Shown here: piece by piece, positions 37,301 to 52,300 of the stretch
How the letters are laid out: each line of letters starts with the position of its first letter
How positions within the stretch are numbered: the stretch's first letter is position 1
Assembly: GCF_921293095.1 (NCBI RefSeq)
Contig: NC_060248.1
Span: 129,096,972-129,160,971, forward strand
Source: Ischnura elegans
Taxonomy: Eukaryota; Arthropoda; Insecta; Odonata; Coenagrionidae
Reading direction: 5' to 3'
Length of the DNA: 64,000 bases
Program-made: the position numbers and the translations under genes
Notes under the pieces: generated by a model
Database searches by the model: none
Told to the model about the DNA's origin: nothing
What the model saw: only the letters and a program-made list of their open reading frames with translations

Positions 37301-40300
37301 GCACTGGTAATCTCAGACGATGTAAAAAACTTCTCTCTACTTGTATAGAAACTAGGTCCCTGTGACGTCACGTGGAGTGGCAACGCATGGGCGCCAATCT
37401 GGCCTTTTTCAAATGAGGTTAAAATTGACCATTAACATTCGTCTAAACTGGGATTTCTAAAACAAAATAATTTGTATACTATGAATACACTAATTGTGGG
37501 TAACGAATCGCAATCAATGCCTTTAGTTTTCTTTGATGAAGGGAACTAGCCTATTGACAACTTGATGACAATATTTTTGTATTTTTAGTAGTGTGACACC
37601 ATTGGCTGAGGCCATAGAGGGAATTAACAATAAGACAAACATGAGAGTATAAAACACTAGACAAAAGGAAAGATACTCTTAAGTGTCTCCTGGAGTGTTT
37701 TTGTAGGCAGGATGATAAATATTTATCATTAGAAGAAGTCTATCTACATATTTTGGTTAAATAAAGCAGAGAAGTACGAATTTTGAAAGTAGAAAATATA
37801 ATTTTCTTTTCATATAAGATATAAAAAAATTATTCTGGAAACATATTTCTATAATCTCTGGTAAAAATGGTCATTGTCAATGACATAGTGAAATCTGTAT
37901 GCAGACGAGCAGCAGAGTCCTATGCATTGACGTTTTCCAAATTTTGTGTGAGCATGTACCATTAGCCAACCGTTTTTACAGTAGATAAAAAAATATTAAC
38001 CATAACCATAATGTGTAATGTATACTTCTAACCTGCTGCATGAAAATTTGTGAAATTCTCGATACTTTCCATGAGAAAAAAATTCCCCTAGCACAAGAAT
38101 CAAACAACAGACCTGCTCAGCTCCTGGGGGCAATGGTTTGATTCCAACTTGAGGAGAATTTTTAGCTATGGTAGCGAATGTGAACTTTAGGGGTTTGAAC
38201 AATAAAGAGAGGGCCTTTAATAAAATATGACGCTCGATGATAAATCCACTAGCCAGGTAGAAAACAAAAACATTCATAAGATTATTTAGTAGCATCTTCA
38301 GTGCATTAAAATACAAATCAACATTTACGTGGGTTAATCCATTCAGTGGATTTGATTTAATTTTGTATTCCAATTAGAAAAGTATTGAAAATTTACAATT
38401 AATTAAGATTAGACCATGAATCCAAAATATTCAATAGACAGTGTTTTCAAGGACTGTCCTTCAACATACGATCGCCGCAAAAAAAGGTAGAACGCTGAGC
38501 TTTTAGAATTTGTATAAAATCCTGCCGAAGCTCCATAGGGTCATGTCAAATATCATTTCACTAATTGTTTGTTAGACTTCAACAATGATTCATTAAATAT
38601 TTTTTAAACGTAAACATTTAGCTTATAAGGTCAAAAGAGAGAAGAAGAAAATGCGAAAAACTGCAAGAACAGCGATAGAGTTGTCTTCTCTATCTAGTCA
38701 CAGGCAAAATATTTCATTGGTGCATTTAAGAGTATTTTTTTATAGAGAGAACAAGATCTTTGCATTACAAATAGCTTTTTAAAATTTAATTTTACCTTTC
38801 ATAGATTTTTTAAATGGCCAAAAGTAAGATTTCAATTTTTGAGGTGTAGGAAATTACATGAATATCAAACTTACGTATGCTAAATGAAAACAATATTTGT
38901 ACACTTTTCATTAGAGAAAATGTTTATATTGTTCTAATAACTTAAAATGAACCAATAAGATGAAAATTGCCATTTTAGTAGTGTGCATTGCCTCAGAGCG
39001 ATTTTTGTCTTTGTGCTTTATTTTAAGTAAGGGGAATAATATCAACGTTTCCTTACCTGGATAGTTTGGAAATATTTTTTTTACACATAGCGTACTTAAC
39101 TTCAATATTCACGAACTTTTCTGCCCCTCCGAAATTGAAATTCTACCTTTTGACCATTTAAAACATCAAATAATGGGTGCAATTTAATTCTAAAAAGCTA
39201 TTTGTAATGCAAAGATGTCCACTACACCTCAAAAATTGAAATCTTACTTTAGGCCATTTTAAAAAATCAAATGGGTAAAATTAAATTTCAAGAAGCTATT
39301 TGTAATGCAAAGATGTTGTTCTCTCCATAAAAAATACACTAAAATGCCCCAATGAAATATTTTGCCTGTGACAAGATAGAGAAGACAACACTTACGCTGT
39401 TCTTGCAGTTTTTCGTATTTTCTCCTTCTCTATTTTGACCTTATAAGCTAAATGTTTACGTTTAAAAAATATTTAATGAATCATTGTTGAAGTCTAACAA
39501 ACAATTAGTAAAATGATATTTGACAATACCCTATGGAGCTTCGGCAGGATTTTATATAAATTCTAAAAGCTCAGCATTCTACCTTTTTTTGCACTAATAG
39601 TAGTAATCTATCATTGCATGAACAATTAATTTTAGATGTGTATCAAACTGTGCCAATAATATTACCATCCCATGCTCAAAAGGCTCTTTCCCACATTATT
39701 CCACCATAATAGTACAAAAATCAGTCAGAATTAGCCGAAATAGTGAGAAGGTGATCTGCCATGATAATAAATTGGTGAATAGGGTGAAAAAGGATAGTGG
39801 AACTGCGTTTAAGGAGCAAGTCATGAGAAAGTCGTCACAAGCCCACAAAGCATTAAAAGACGTGTGCACTATTCTTCTCATAACCATTGGAAATTAGAAG
39901 GTATTAGTTAGCTTTTTACAATGACCCATATGTATGGTTGACTGGCATGTGATATATGATTAAGCAGGGTTACAATTCTACACAAACTCATCTGGTTAGT
40001 TTCATAACTACCTGCTCATGACTCTCAGCATCAGTCTTTCAAAACCTTCATCATCCTCATGAGAGTTTGCTCCAGTCAAAGTTGAAATGCTAAATGCATT
40101 TGATTTTCTAAAAAAAATGATAAAAAATAATTTAAATCCTTCCTCACTGATGGTTCCATCATCATAACTTCTGCAGAACTTTATATTTTCATCAGAATAA
40201 GAGGAAAATTTGAAAACTTAAACACAAAAGTCCTAATAATATAGACAGTTCTAAAAATAGTCCACGTCCTAAAGTGTATGGTACCTGCAAATGTCTGGAA

Positions 40301-43300
40301 TCATTGGTAACATAAAATTCATGCAAATATTAGGAACATGAAATCCTAAATTCAAAATTTTGTAATTATTTGTAACATAATACTTAAAACAAAAATATAA
40401 AAAACTTGAATTCCGAAATTAAGCTGAAGCAAATGGCTATCACATTGCTTTTGCTTGCTGAAGTAACAGAAATAAAAACTTGGCAAACATCAAGCCCTCA
40501 ATTAAGCAAAGAAAGAAATATTGGAAATAAAGAAAATGGAAAATAAAAGCAAGCCATTAATGATAAAATGTTCCAAAATTTATAACTATCCATACAAGAA
40601 CTATTTTTACATTTGGAAAAGTATTAAAACAATTGTGTATCATTCCTAAAAAAATAACTAAAAATTACAACAATTTTCAGATGACAATGAACCACAATGA
40701 ACCAATGAACCTTAGGAAATCCCATGGTTTGAAAATTAATGTGGCATTTCTCAAAGATATAAAAAAAATCTATAAAAACTTTTCAAAATTAAAAAAATAT
40801 GCTTTCAAATTCAAAATCTCTACATAAGACCTCATTCACAGAAAAATGGTTTTTGTTGATATATTTTAGTCATCAACCTACGAACATGCCTAAAGCAAGT
40901 TCTCAAATTTTACCACCTTCCCCCCCTCACGGTAAACTCGCACCACCACCACCTTGTCGACTTCATCCTCCTCAGAAGAAAATACGAAAGGGAGCAAGCA
41001 AATGTTCACGAACATCTCTCGACTATCCTGCTATACATGCAACCAACTATACTTCTAAGATTTTGAAGTGCGTACATTTCAGGATACTAAGATATTGCAG
41101 TGCTTCAAATGTTCCTGATTTCGAACGCAGACGTTCTTAAGAACGTCTGCGTTCTTAATAGTAATTACTATTTATGCTCTTCTACACCAGTGTACCATAT
41201 TTATAGAAATCAAAAATAAATAAATATTGTACGAAACAATTTTCTTCCCCCATAGAGTTCTATGGGACATTTTCTTTAATATGAAAATTTTATTTGTAGT
41301 TGACTAATATGTTGATACAATTTCCAATTGTTGATGCGCCCAGTAACAAATAATATTTTCTACTATGTTTTTTAAACTATGATTTTTCAATGATATATTT
41401 TTCTATTCCATTAAAGCAACAATATATATTCCCAATGAGAAATGTACAGTGGAACCTCGATTTATCGTTTTTCAGGGGGATGGATGAAAAAAACGATGAA
41501 TGCGGGAATGTTGTCCGGGTTGCCTATGTCCCAGGAAACAGGCGTTGTTTTTTTTTTTTCGAATTATGACATACATTAATGGATTCAAAAAAGATTTTAG
41601 CTGATTACAGGAATATTATTACTTTATCGAAACACTTAGGGTCATATTGTTGATTCGGATTATATCTCTTTCAAATATCCTAAAGGAACACGCCGCCTTG
41701 CTAAAAAATGTTTCACTCCACTCGGAATTTTCACTGCTATTTCATTAAAATTATTATCCATCAAATGCCATTTCAAGTACAGGTATTTACGAGAGAAATG
41801 TGCGTTTTATGCCTCAAACAACTGATTTTGCCGTCGCAGTGATTGGTTATGAGATGGATCAAGAAGGCCAAAAATAGTTTATTATTTGAAATGTTCCTTT
41901 CTTGCAATTAAATTTTTAATATGATTGAGGCAATGTGGCGTTAATCGTCAGCGACACGCCCACCTGATCCTCGGCTTCATCCCACTTCTTGTTTTCATCA
42001 GGGATCTCGCTCTACCCCCACCCCTGCCGTCATGTACTAGCGGACATACCGAGGCGTGCTGTAATATTCACGCATTTCTAGCCCGGATTCTTTTCTTCGT
42101 CTTCAATTATTTTCAATCCATCTATTAAAGTTCTCACTTGTCTTCGGAAGGGCCATGGTCCGAAGACGAATAAGAATAAAACTAATAAAAATGAAACCGG
42201 ACTCTATTGAACCCACACGGAAAACACTCGCCGGTTTTAAGTCAACCCACCCTGGAAAGTATGGAACCACTCGTACGAGGTGAAGTTCGGCACTAATGCT
42301 ATCGCGTACGGCGTAATTAGAGCTTACTGCAGAGGGTGAAGCATGACCATAAGACTGCGCAAATTTTTTATCCAATAGAGAAGGCAACTAACCCACTCAT
42401 TTCTAACAATAAGTAGCGTAGCTTTAGATGAGCAGATGAATTCAGATTGCTATTAGGGAGAAACAAAATATCCTGAGAAGATATCGCTTCGGTAGCACCT
42501 CAGACAAGTGAGACTTGTAGCATAACTCGTAAATTGTAACCAGACGCCCTGTTTTCGAAAAAAATCCGCATCAACTGCCGTGAAGCTCACTATCAGCTGC
42601 GAGGATATCGATATTCGCCAGAAATCACCATCGTATTATTCCAACTATTTCCTTGCTTAAAATGGTTAAATAACGTTAGAAATACGTCGTGTTTAGTATC
42701 ATTCTTTTTTTAATTACGTGCACATCACTAATATCTCAATCTAATAAAAGTATAATACCAATTGCCAAAATTCATTTTTACACACCTTTTGGGCTAATCG
42801 GTGATTCATGCAGCAGTTGACCTCCAGAGGTGGGGATCTTTGAAGTGAGTCAGCTAAAAAGTCAGCGGTCGAGAAAGGGGGAGGCGTGAAAAAGGTTCCT
42901 TTTGTTCTCGAGTAACTTGATATTTTCTTTCGAAGCTAAGGTCGTCGTAATACGATCCCTGCTCGAGCTGAGACCTTTTTTTTATTTCGGAGAAGGGGAA
43001 AGCTTTAGACACGGAGAGGCGAGTGTTGAATGGAGGGGGATACCGGATCTTGGGAAATGCGCTAATGTAACTATCCCACGGCACTCAGCTTCTCCCTATC
43101 GGGAAAAAATTACATTGTCTTTATGGAACTTAATTTGGGACCAGGAGCAGCGAACGATGAATGCGGGAAAACGATGAATGCGGGAACGATAGATCGGGGT
43201 TCCACTGTACTTCATTTCCCAATTTGAAATTATTTATGTATTGCAATTTTGTACTGAGTTCCTATGCCCGTTAATAAACATATTATTGTTATTAAATCAT

Positions 43301-46300
43301 TCATTTTTTTCTAAATAATATTAAGCCAATTAATTCTACTTAATTTTCTTTCCTACTAAATTTTCATTTGCTAACTGATAGAAAAAACTTGGCAATAGTG
43401 AAAATAATTGCACAGTAGGATTGAAATCAACCAGTACTTCTGAGACTTCATTCAAGATTATTTGAAAACATAACAATGAAATATTAGTAATGAAATAAAT
43501 ATGAATATCAAAATACAAGCCATAGATGAAATAAACTACTATTCCCAAGCACTATCAGCGCCCAATCTTGAATGGCAAAAAAGGTAATTATTAACTCAGA
43601 AAAATACATCAGAATTTCTCACCTTAATATCGAATTGTAAGTATCGCCTGGCCATCTCTGGGCTGACCAGTCTTTCAATGATCTCGGCAGGAACTAAGTA
43701 ATGACAGTGAAAGGCTGGGCAGAGGATGCGATGGGCATCACCCTCTCTAATCTTCACCGTGAGATAGGCCTCCCAACAGGACGTGCAAAAGCGATGCTCA
43801 CAGCTTGTCTGGACCACCTCGTCCCACTCGGGAATCACATCCGTACATATTTCACACTGGAACGAATATTGGATATAAGGCAATGGAGAAAAGATATCAC
43901 GCAATACCCGTAGTAGCACCAAAAGGATCATATCTAGATTTAATACGTATCATAGTGTACACTGTATACATATTATATCTGTATAAAATACATGCAAATG
44001 TCCTCTACCACGCAGATAATATTGATATTATACATATTATATCTGCTGCCATAATATGGATTTTATATATTTTAAATATGTATAACTCGTAGTAAATCTG
44101 TATATCATACATATCTTATCCATGTTTGATGATCCCTGGTTACGTCGTAAGGATATTATTAGTATATTTTAAAGGTTCTGGTATTCATCAAGGACCATGG
44201 ATCATCAGACATGTATAAAATAAGTAAAATATACAGATTTGCAAATCTGTACACCGATGTAGGTATTTCAAAATCTTAAAAATATACAGATATAATCCTT
44301 TTCATGCTACTAGGGAAGGAATACACGAAATTTAAAAAATTAAATATTATATCACGATATTTGCTTAATTATAATTTGAATTTTGAAACTTTGTTTCCTT
44401 TTATTATTTTTGAAAAGACTCAAAAGACTTTCGAAAGAAACTGTCGAGCAACAATGGTGCGCACCAAATGAAAACACATGAATTTACACAAATTACAGTC
44501 GTCAACATGTTTAGTTTTATGCTGCCCGAGTTTCAAGAGTGCTTAAAAGCAATACCCCCATGCATTTAAGTCTCTCATGATTAAGGGGCAAATGTCCCAA
44601 TGAATATGCAATCAAATTTTTTCACATAAATTATTCCTATCATTTTTTTCTCCAATTCGACTCTGCATCTACAATTTATGTTAGTCTCTGGTTTTTCAAG
44701 GTTACTTTTGCACTGCTTGGAGATCATCTGTGGGAGCCACGGCACTCACTGCAGACGCAACCATAATTACAATGAAAATTCATGCAGTGGAGGAACTTGG
44801 TAAGTGCCTAATTTTTCTCATGAGATTCCATGTGGGTAAGAGAATAATGATGTGGTTGGAACTCCTGCTGCTTCAAAGCGGATTGCACAGAGAAGATATA
44901 CACAGAATGACTGTAATCTAGCAGTGTATCTCCTAAAGCAAATCAAAATAATAATTGATAATAGTCTCTTGTCTCTTGCCACACCCTCGGTCAGGTTAAG
45001 AAACATTCTCCTCACTGATGATAGTTGCCTAGCCAACAAAAAAAAAATAGTTTCAGGGATATTAATTCTTATTTTTATTTGCTTTATGAGACACAATACT
45101 AAATTTCATTTCAGTAAATTAGCAGCTCCACCCAATTTTATTCACTATATGACTACAGTAAACTCTTGATTTTACGAAGCAGGATTTTACGAAGTTTTCG
45201 ATTATACGAAGTGATATTGCGGTCCCGGTGAAAAGCCTATGGTAAATACATGGCGCTATTCGATTATACGAAGTTTCGATTATACGAAATTTTTTGAATT
45301 TACGAACCTCGGCTCGGTCCCTAGGAACAAATGGCATTCGTTTATACGAACTAAGGCGAAAAATTTGTCAACAAAACTAGTTACGCCGGCGTAAGTAGCT
45401 AAAAAATCAGCGCTTCCAACTGTGGTCCATCAAAAGTGCGAAATCGTAAATGATAATGCAACTTTGGAGAGAAATGGGTCGCCAAAAACCTCACTGTGGG
45501 AATTTAGGGGGAGTAGGAGTTCAGTTAAAATATCGCGGCTGACATTATACCCCTATTTACGTGCCTGTTCGTAAACATAGCATCGACAATAATTCGTAGT
45601 TTAACATGCCAGGAAGGTCGCGCGGAGTATTTCGTATACCCCTAATTAACCCTTTGCACTGCTGTGAACGTACTTCGAAGACTACTTGACTACTTTTCGC
45701 CGAAGCACTTCGAAGGGTCCCTAATCCGGGACCCATTCCTCGACGAGCTCACCCTCGCTGGCCCCTGAAACTGGGCTATTTTTTAATGCATTACCTGACG
45801 CAACCCTGGGTTTCAAAGGGCAAAGGTGCCATGGGGGGAAAAAGAGTAAAGTGCGTGTTACTGTGAGGCTGTGCGTCAACCAAACGGGCACGGACAAAAT
45901 AAGCCCGTTGTCATTGGGAAATTTGAAAGGCCACGGTGCTTAAAACATGTAAAATTGGAAGCCCTCCCCGTTTTTTACCATGCAAATAAAAACAGCTGGA
46001 TGACCCGAGAAATTTTCCAGCAAACGGTTATACGTCTACAGAGAAAAATTGCTGGAGAGAACAGCAAAATTGTTTTAATAATGGATAATGCCACCGTTCA
46101 TAAATACGTGGAAGATCTAAAATTGGCTAATGTTCGAGTCCTCTTTTTACCCCCGAACTCGACTAGCAAGTCCCAGCCCTTGGACCAAGGCATTATCCAA
46201 GATTTTAAAGTCCTGTACCGGAAGAAGCTTGAGCGGTATTACTTGCGATGGATCGGTATGTATACATTCATCTATTTTGCTCATGTGCGTTTGGATATCG

Positions 46301-49300
46301 ATTTAGATATTTTTATTCATGATTATCATTCTTTCAAATCTATTTGCTACTTTAATAAATTGGAACAGAAATTAATAACATCCCGAAATGGACGTTGATA
46401 CATGCAATCCGCGCCATAATATCTTTTCGTGTATATATTGGCCTTTGTGAATGAACAACTTAAATATCTTAAGTATTGGGCTCTATTTACCGCCAATTTA
46501 TATTTCAGGCTTCTCGTAATGAAGAGACGCACTTCCAAGTCTAACCATGAACTTTCTTCTCACGCGCTTCCCCGTTCTCCCATGCTGGGGTTCTGCGGGG
46601 TTCTGTCTTTCAAAAGCCTTTGTCCCTTCCCTCCTGCCGCCTTTGGCTGATCTTGCTAACACCCACCTTACGCATCCCAAACCCCTCCTTCCCCAGCATT
46701 TCCCATTCACTCCCTCCCTAAGGTGACTGAGCTTGTGTGCGTCGCAAAAAAATACGGCCTCCAAAAGTAGACTGAGGCAGAGCTGAAGGCCATTTCCCCA
46801 CCCTTCTTTGTCCTGCCCCCTTCACCAGTCCTTGTGATGACCACACTTCTTCCCTCAAGCAATTCCCATCCCACTCTTATTCACCCCACCCACTGGGAAC
46901 GTTCCCCGATTGTGGAGAAGGGCATGGTTCATCTTTACCTGCAACGGGGGGAAGTTATTCGCTGGAGAGAGGCGGAAGAAGTATCTTCCACTATCGGGAT
47001 AATGGTGCCGCGCTTATAATTGTCTCTCTTCTTCTCAGCTGACTTTTCAATTGAAATTATTTTCTTTGCTCTTTCCACACTATATTTATTTACGATTATG
47101 GCGCGACTATTTTTTAGTGCTAAAACTAAGAAAATCTTTTCTCTATGTCAATGATCCTTTGCATAACTTTCAATACGGCGGAGAAAGGAACACGAAAACT
47201 AAATGAGGTGACGGTACAGGTTTTTGCGTGTCATTTTTTGGGAATTCACGCTAGTGAACCAATACTTAACCACGTTGAGAAATGATAAAACGTCTCTTGT
47301 AGGAAAACAATCAATGTGGATAATAACGTTTCTATCTATATTTCTCCGATACTGTAAGATGTTTCTCCTGTCGTTTTCCGGTTGGAACCTTGCTCCTGTC
47401 GGCATAAAAGGAGAGAAACATACTATATGAACAGATCACCTCACACCCGGTATGAAGAATACAGTCCTGATGAAGAATTAAGTCTTTTACGGCAACGTCT
47501 GCGAAGATGATGGAACACAGTAGTCGGACGGAGAACTCAAACAGAATTTACTTCAAATATTCGCCAGAAGATAATCACACCCTACGTTATTTATGATCGT
47601 AATTGAATCTCAGTGAAAATAGAGCACATTCTGCTGAAAATACGAAGTAACTCGAAATATTAACTTACGAAGGTTATTTTGGAAACGGGCTAAGACCCTT
47701 GTTTTTCTTTTTTTCTCGTCACTGAGCGATAGAGGGCGACATAAATGGCGGTTAGGCCGGCTGCCGCTAAAATTCCGTGGGTGTCAGAAACAAATATCTA
47801 TCTTTTGCATACTTAATAGTAGCTATTGGCTCCTAACCACAAATTTATTACTGTTAATTCTTATATTAAACATTGCAATTCATTATTTGATTACGTTTTC
47901 TAAACTGGTCGGGAATTTCTTTAGCGATCGTTGATGTTGAAGTATGAACAAGAAATGGGAATTTTAGGGTGGTATAATTATTTAACGATTTTTCACATCA
48001 TAAATCGATAGCCAAAAGCCTTTTCTATGAATTATACCGAGAATAACCACCGAAAACATTTAAATAAGACCACTAAAGACAAAAAACGGCGGAAGAAACA
48101 AAAGCGAACATTTTTTTTTGTGACTTATGAAAAAGGTTTGAATTTACGAAACTCGATTTTACGAAGTGCCAATTTTCTGGTCCCACTGACTTCGTAAAAT
48201 CAAGAGTTTACTGTATCATATTTTCAGACTAAAGACAAAATCTTGGCCAGAAAACATTTCGCTCCAAACCTGCAGCTAAATTGGTAGTGCGACCTTCAAG
48301 CCACTCATGTAAAAGGTATTTTAAAACTCATTTCACATTGAGAAGACTTGTTGAGTGGTATGGCAGTTGGATTGAATACAAAAGACAGGGGAACACGTAG
48401 AATAAAATATAGAAATGTCACTAAAGCAGCTCACCACTTGCTCCCTGGCTTCACCCACTCCACTATCTCTTGATTCCGCAATGCTAGGAACACAATCTAT
48501 TTCTTCTTCCGCGGAAGGAATGTCATGCCGAGATAGACTGCCGCCAGCAGGGGGAGGGGATAACGGAGGAGGCGGTGGGCAGAGATCCGAGTGGTGGAGA
48601 GCTGACGCTGGAGGCTGGACTCCAGCCAGCTGACAGCAGAGCACTGGCTCCTTCATCCACTTCTCCAAAAGGGCCTCGCGAGACCACTCTGCACAGAAAA
48701 AATACAGCACATCAAGACAGAGAAAACAGCTGAGAGGGGATATCAAGGTAAAACAAAATGAACATCTTGAATGATCAACATGAAAAACTTCCTTGGTTAA
48801 GAAGAATTAAAATCTATATCACATTTAATAAAAAAAATGATTCATAAAAAAACTATTCAGAGACCAAGGATAGCAAATAAAACTTTTAACTGGTAATGCA
48901 AAAGTAAAGATTATATCTGTCATGAAATTAATACTCAAACTCTCAACATAATATCTCAATAGATCAAATTACTTTTGCTCTACGATTACAATCTGCATTT
49001 TAATATTTACACTTTGATCTTATAAGTATTAAAGTAGCATGACAAAGTTCACACACACCATTAACTCTCCTCAAACCCAACCAATCAACTCCTTTTTATA
49101 TATTAATAAGAATAAAATGCCAGGCTTTAGACCAAAGTTGGTATGTCAACGATAATACATGTATAAATGATGGGAGAATTCATATCATATAATTAGGAAT
49201 ACATGCCCCCACTTCACAAACAACCAAATTCACTTATCCCAAACATTGTGATAAGCCAATAGGGTAGTTTCCTTCATCAAAGAAAACGAAATGCATTGAT

Positions 49301-52300
49301 TGTGATTCCTTACCCCCCATTAGTGTATTCATAATATACAAATTATTTGCTTTTAGAAATCCCAGTTTAGACATGTGGGTCAATTTTAACCTCATTTGAA
49401 AAAGGCCAGATTGGCGCCCATGCGATGCCACTCCACGTGACGTCACAGGGACCTAGTTTCTATACGAGTAGATAGGAGTTTTACATTGTCTGAGATTACT
49501 AATGCATGCATGAGGCACAGAGCTCAGGGAAACATCTCTTAATAATCACACATTAAAAATACCTAAGTTTGGAAAGTTTCCTTTGCTTGATAGGGGAATA
49601 TCAATCCTCATTTAAGCCAAGCGCTACCTACTAGCAGGGTACTCTACTACCTGCTAGCAGCCTGCATTGTATCAGCGCTCAAAGCCTCGCCCAAGGTCAC
49701 CTCACAAGGTGGCAGGGGGAACCAGAAATACGCCACACGGACTTTTTCCATCATTCCTACTTAGCCGTCGCATTTTCGTGTTCTTGAAAATTTTCACTTT
49801 TCATTTAATCGCAAAAAATAGATATCGTCTTTTAAAAATCTAAAAGCTTGAAATACATACTCCAGGAGTAATAATCTTTCGATTTAGGCCATAAAAAATA
49901 ATAGGAAACCACCCTATTAAATGACATAAGTAATACACCATAAAACTAATATAAAAAATTAAAGTAAACTCCACTCATTGTGACCACACACCATTGTCCC
50001 TCAGGAGGGCTTCAGCTGTGAAGAGAGGTATGTGCAACATATCCGAAGTTTCCACAAGCAGTCTGTCCTTGGCTTCCTGGAGGTCTTGAGTCCTCAGCCC
50101 ACTGTAAACCTCATCCGATTCATCCTCTTCGTCCCCATTTGAAGGCAGAGACAGCTCAGCCTCATTCACTGTATCTCCCCCTTCAGCCTGGAAGTGAACA
50201 TTTGGTACGTACATATATAAAATTGGGTTTGAAAATAAGCATACATATATGAATATAAAACCTACAATAGTATGTCAAATAAAGGGCTCTCATAACAGCA
50301 ATTATAATTTTTTTATACATGTCAAAATAAATTACAGTTAACCAGTCTAAATGGTTGATTTTACTTCATTAAAGAGAACTTTGCCCTTTTCAGCAGATGT
50401 CAGATGATTTTCACCAGAAGAGATGTTTTACTCTTTTCAAATGATAATCATGAGCACTGACAGTGAAAATTTGAGTCATATTCAAAATGATAGCACAGCT
50501 GCCCACATGCACCACATTATAGAGTGAAATATGCACTTACAAAAACCATTTTAGTCTCCAAGAGCTGCGCAACTTCTAAATGCAGAGCTCTAACAGCTAG
50601 ATCACATGGAGTCAGGTGGTCATGGTTTTCAACAAATAAAGGACTTCCTTGGCCAATCAAAAGCTCCACACAACGCCGAAGCCCAGATGCAGCTGCATTG
50701 TGAAGAGCCGTATTCCCTGCCTGAAATATGTACAAGACAACATTATGACAGCTAGAGAATACCTACTTTGAACTCTGAGGAGAATTCATTCTAGCTCTAG
50801 ACCAAGAATTTGGGGCACCCCATCTTAAAAACATGGTGCTGGTCAAATTCCCTTCCTAGGAGCTACACACTCCTTCTCAACTGCATCAAAGAAAAGCCCT
50901 TCCTTCCCAATTCAGAGGGTTTGTCATTATTTGCAGTGGAGATGTGTTTTGGCAGCAATGCCAATTCGGGACTTCAAAAAATGTACCATCACATTTATTT
51001 AACTCTCTAGTTTCTAGATTCTTTAGCTAGAAAGCTTCCTAAGCTGGATACAGGAAAAAAGGTCAATTAGCTCATGCTAATGATACCTCATAAGAATTTG
51101 TCATGAATATCCCAATTAGCAACATACAACTGTAACAGCTTCTGTAACCTGAATTTAACATTAAATTTTCATCATTATACCTCAAAGATTAGGAGGTTTG
51201 ATTCCAGGGGCCCTGCCCCACAAATAAAAGTAAAAATGTGTTGAAATGTTTTAGATTTTCAGAGTATTTTCCCACTTCAAAATAAATCCTAAAATCCTCT
51301 GTTTAATCTTCACCATAATTAATCAAGATATCACAAAATTATGAGGTGACAAAAAGCACAAAAAGTTCTGGGTGACCACTACTACTCCTCAACTATGCCT
51401 AAGTTGACAAGTCACTGATATTGGAACAGGATTTTCTAAGCTGTAGCTGCATCATCATGATTGCAATGTTTACAAAGTTAATCTCAGTACATACATTTAC
51501 ATCATTATGTATATCTTCCAACGCTATATATAATTTTAATGCTATTTATCTTTATCAACAGAGGAGTTTCATTCTGAATTTTTTGGACAAACAGGCCTAA
51601 GAGAGCTGAATTCAAGCATATAAACACCGTCAAAAGTTATGACAGGTAATGTCAAGTTTTGCTCGAAGTAGGTATACCTCTCCAGCATATCCAAAATGGA
51701 AATTAAAATCACTCTTTGTAAATGTTCATAATTGAATTATTTATTCATTACTCAAGTTTCATCACATACAGGCTTTTCCTGATAACCTGATCTTAAGACC
51801 TCCCAAAAAAAAGTCACTTCTTCATAAAGTCCAGGTTGAGAATAAATAAACCAACAATGGACCCATACCAAAGAATGACTTTTAATACTATTAATAGTTT
51901 TTTTCATCAACTCACTCTTTTCCAGGATGACAAAAAAATGAAACTAAGATATTCCAGAAATATTGCAACTGGATAAGAATTTAGAAGTGTCCTCTGCTCA
52001 TGCTTCATAAAAACTACACAGAGCCAGGGAAGAGAAAGATAGGCCACAAATTGCAAGCCTTTACCTCATCTTGAGCATGCAGGTCCACTCGCTCCCGCTC
52101 TCCAGAGGGCAGTAACAGGGCCCCCCGCCATTGCAAGAGCAGGGCCACACAGGCAGCCCGCCTCTCGTGGGCAGAGGGAGATTTCTGGGGGGTTGGCAGG
52201 CATGCACAATGAAGAGCCGTCTCATTACTCCCATTTCTCTTGTTTGGGTTGCCAGTCAAGTCATTCAAAAAGGTTCTGAAAATGCAGCCACGAATGAAAC

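Larger units (their letters stand above)
32056..43622 (-). other. ANKIB1 intron F-G, 11.6 kb
   Basis: The largest intron fully inside the window. Contents from left: 640-bp family copy 2, piggyBac relic (33783-36877), family copy 3, the 38477-39592 foldback element, a 30-bp palindrome at 41124 and a Tigger-like element (41447-43207). 37560-38470 and 39600-41110 show only AT-rich unremarkable sequence. Confidence 0.7.
43857..48434 (-). other. ANKIB1 intron E-F
   Basis: Holds a TA-flanked MITE (43907-44315), the second copy of the hammerhead-like dispersed repeat (44960-45145) and a Tigger element (45156-48213). Little intron sequence is not element-derived. Confidence 0.7.

Noticed and set aside
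40799..41140. 113-codon plus-strand open frame with Pro-rich text
   Set aside because: No homology recognised, AT-rich start, and it ends within the 30-bp palindrome; likely chance.
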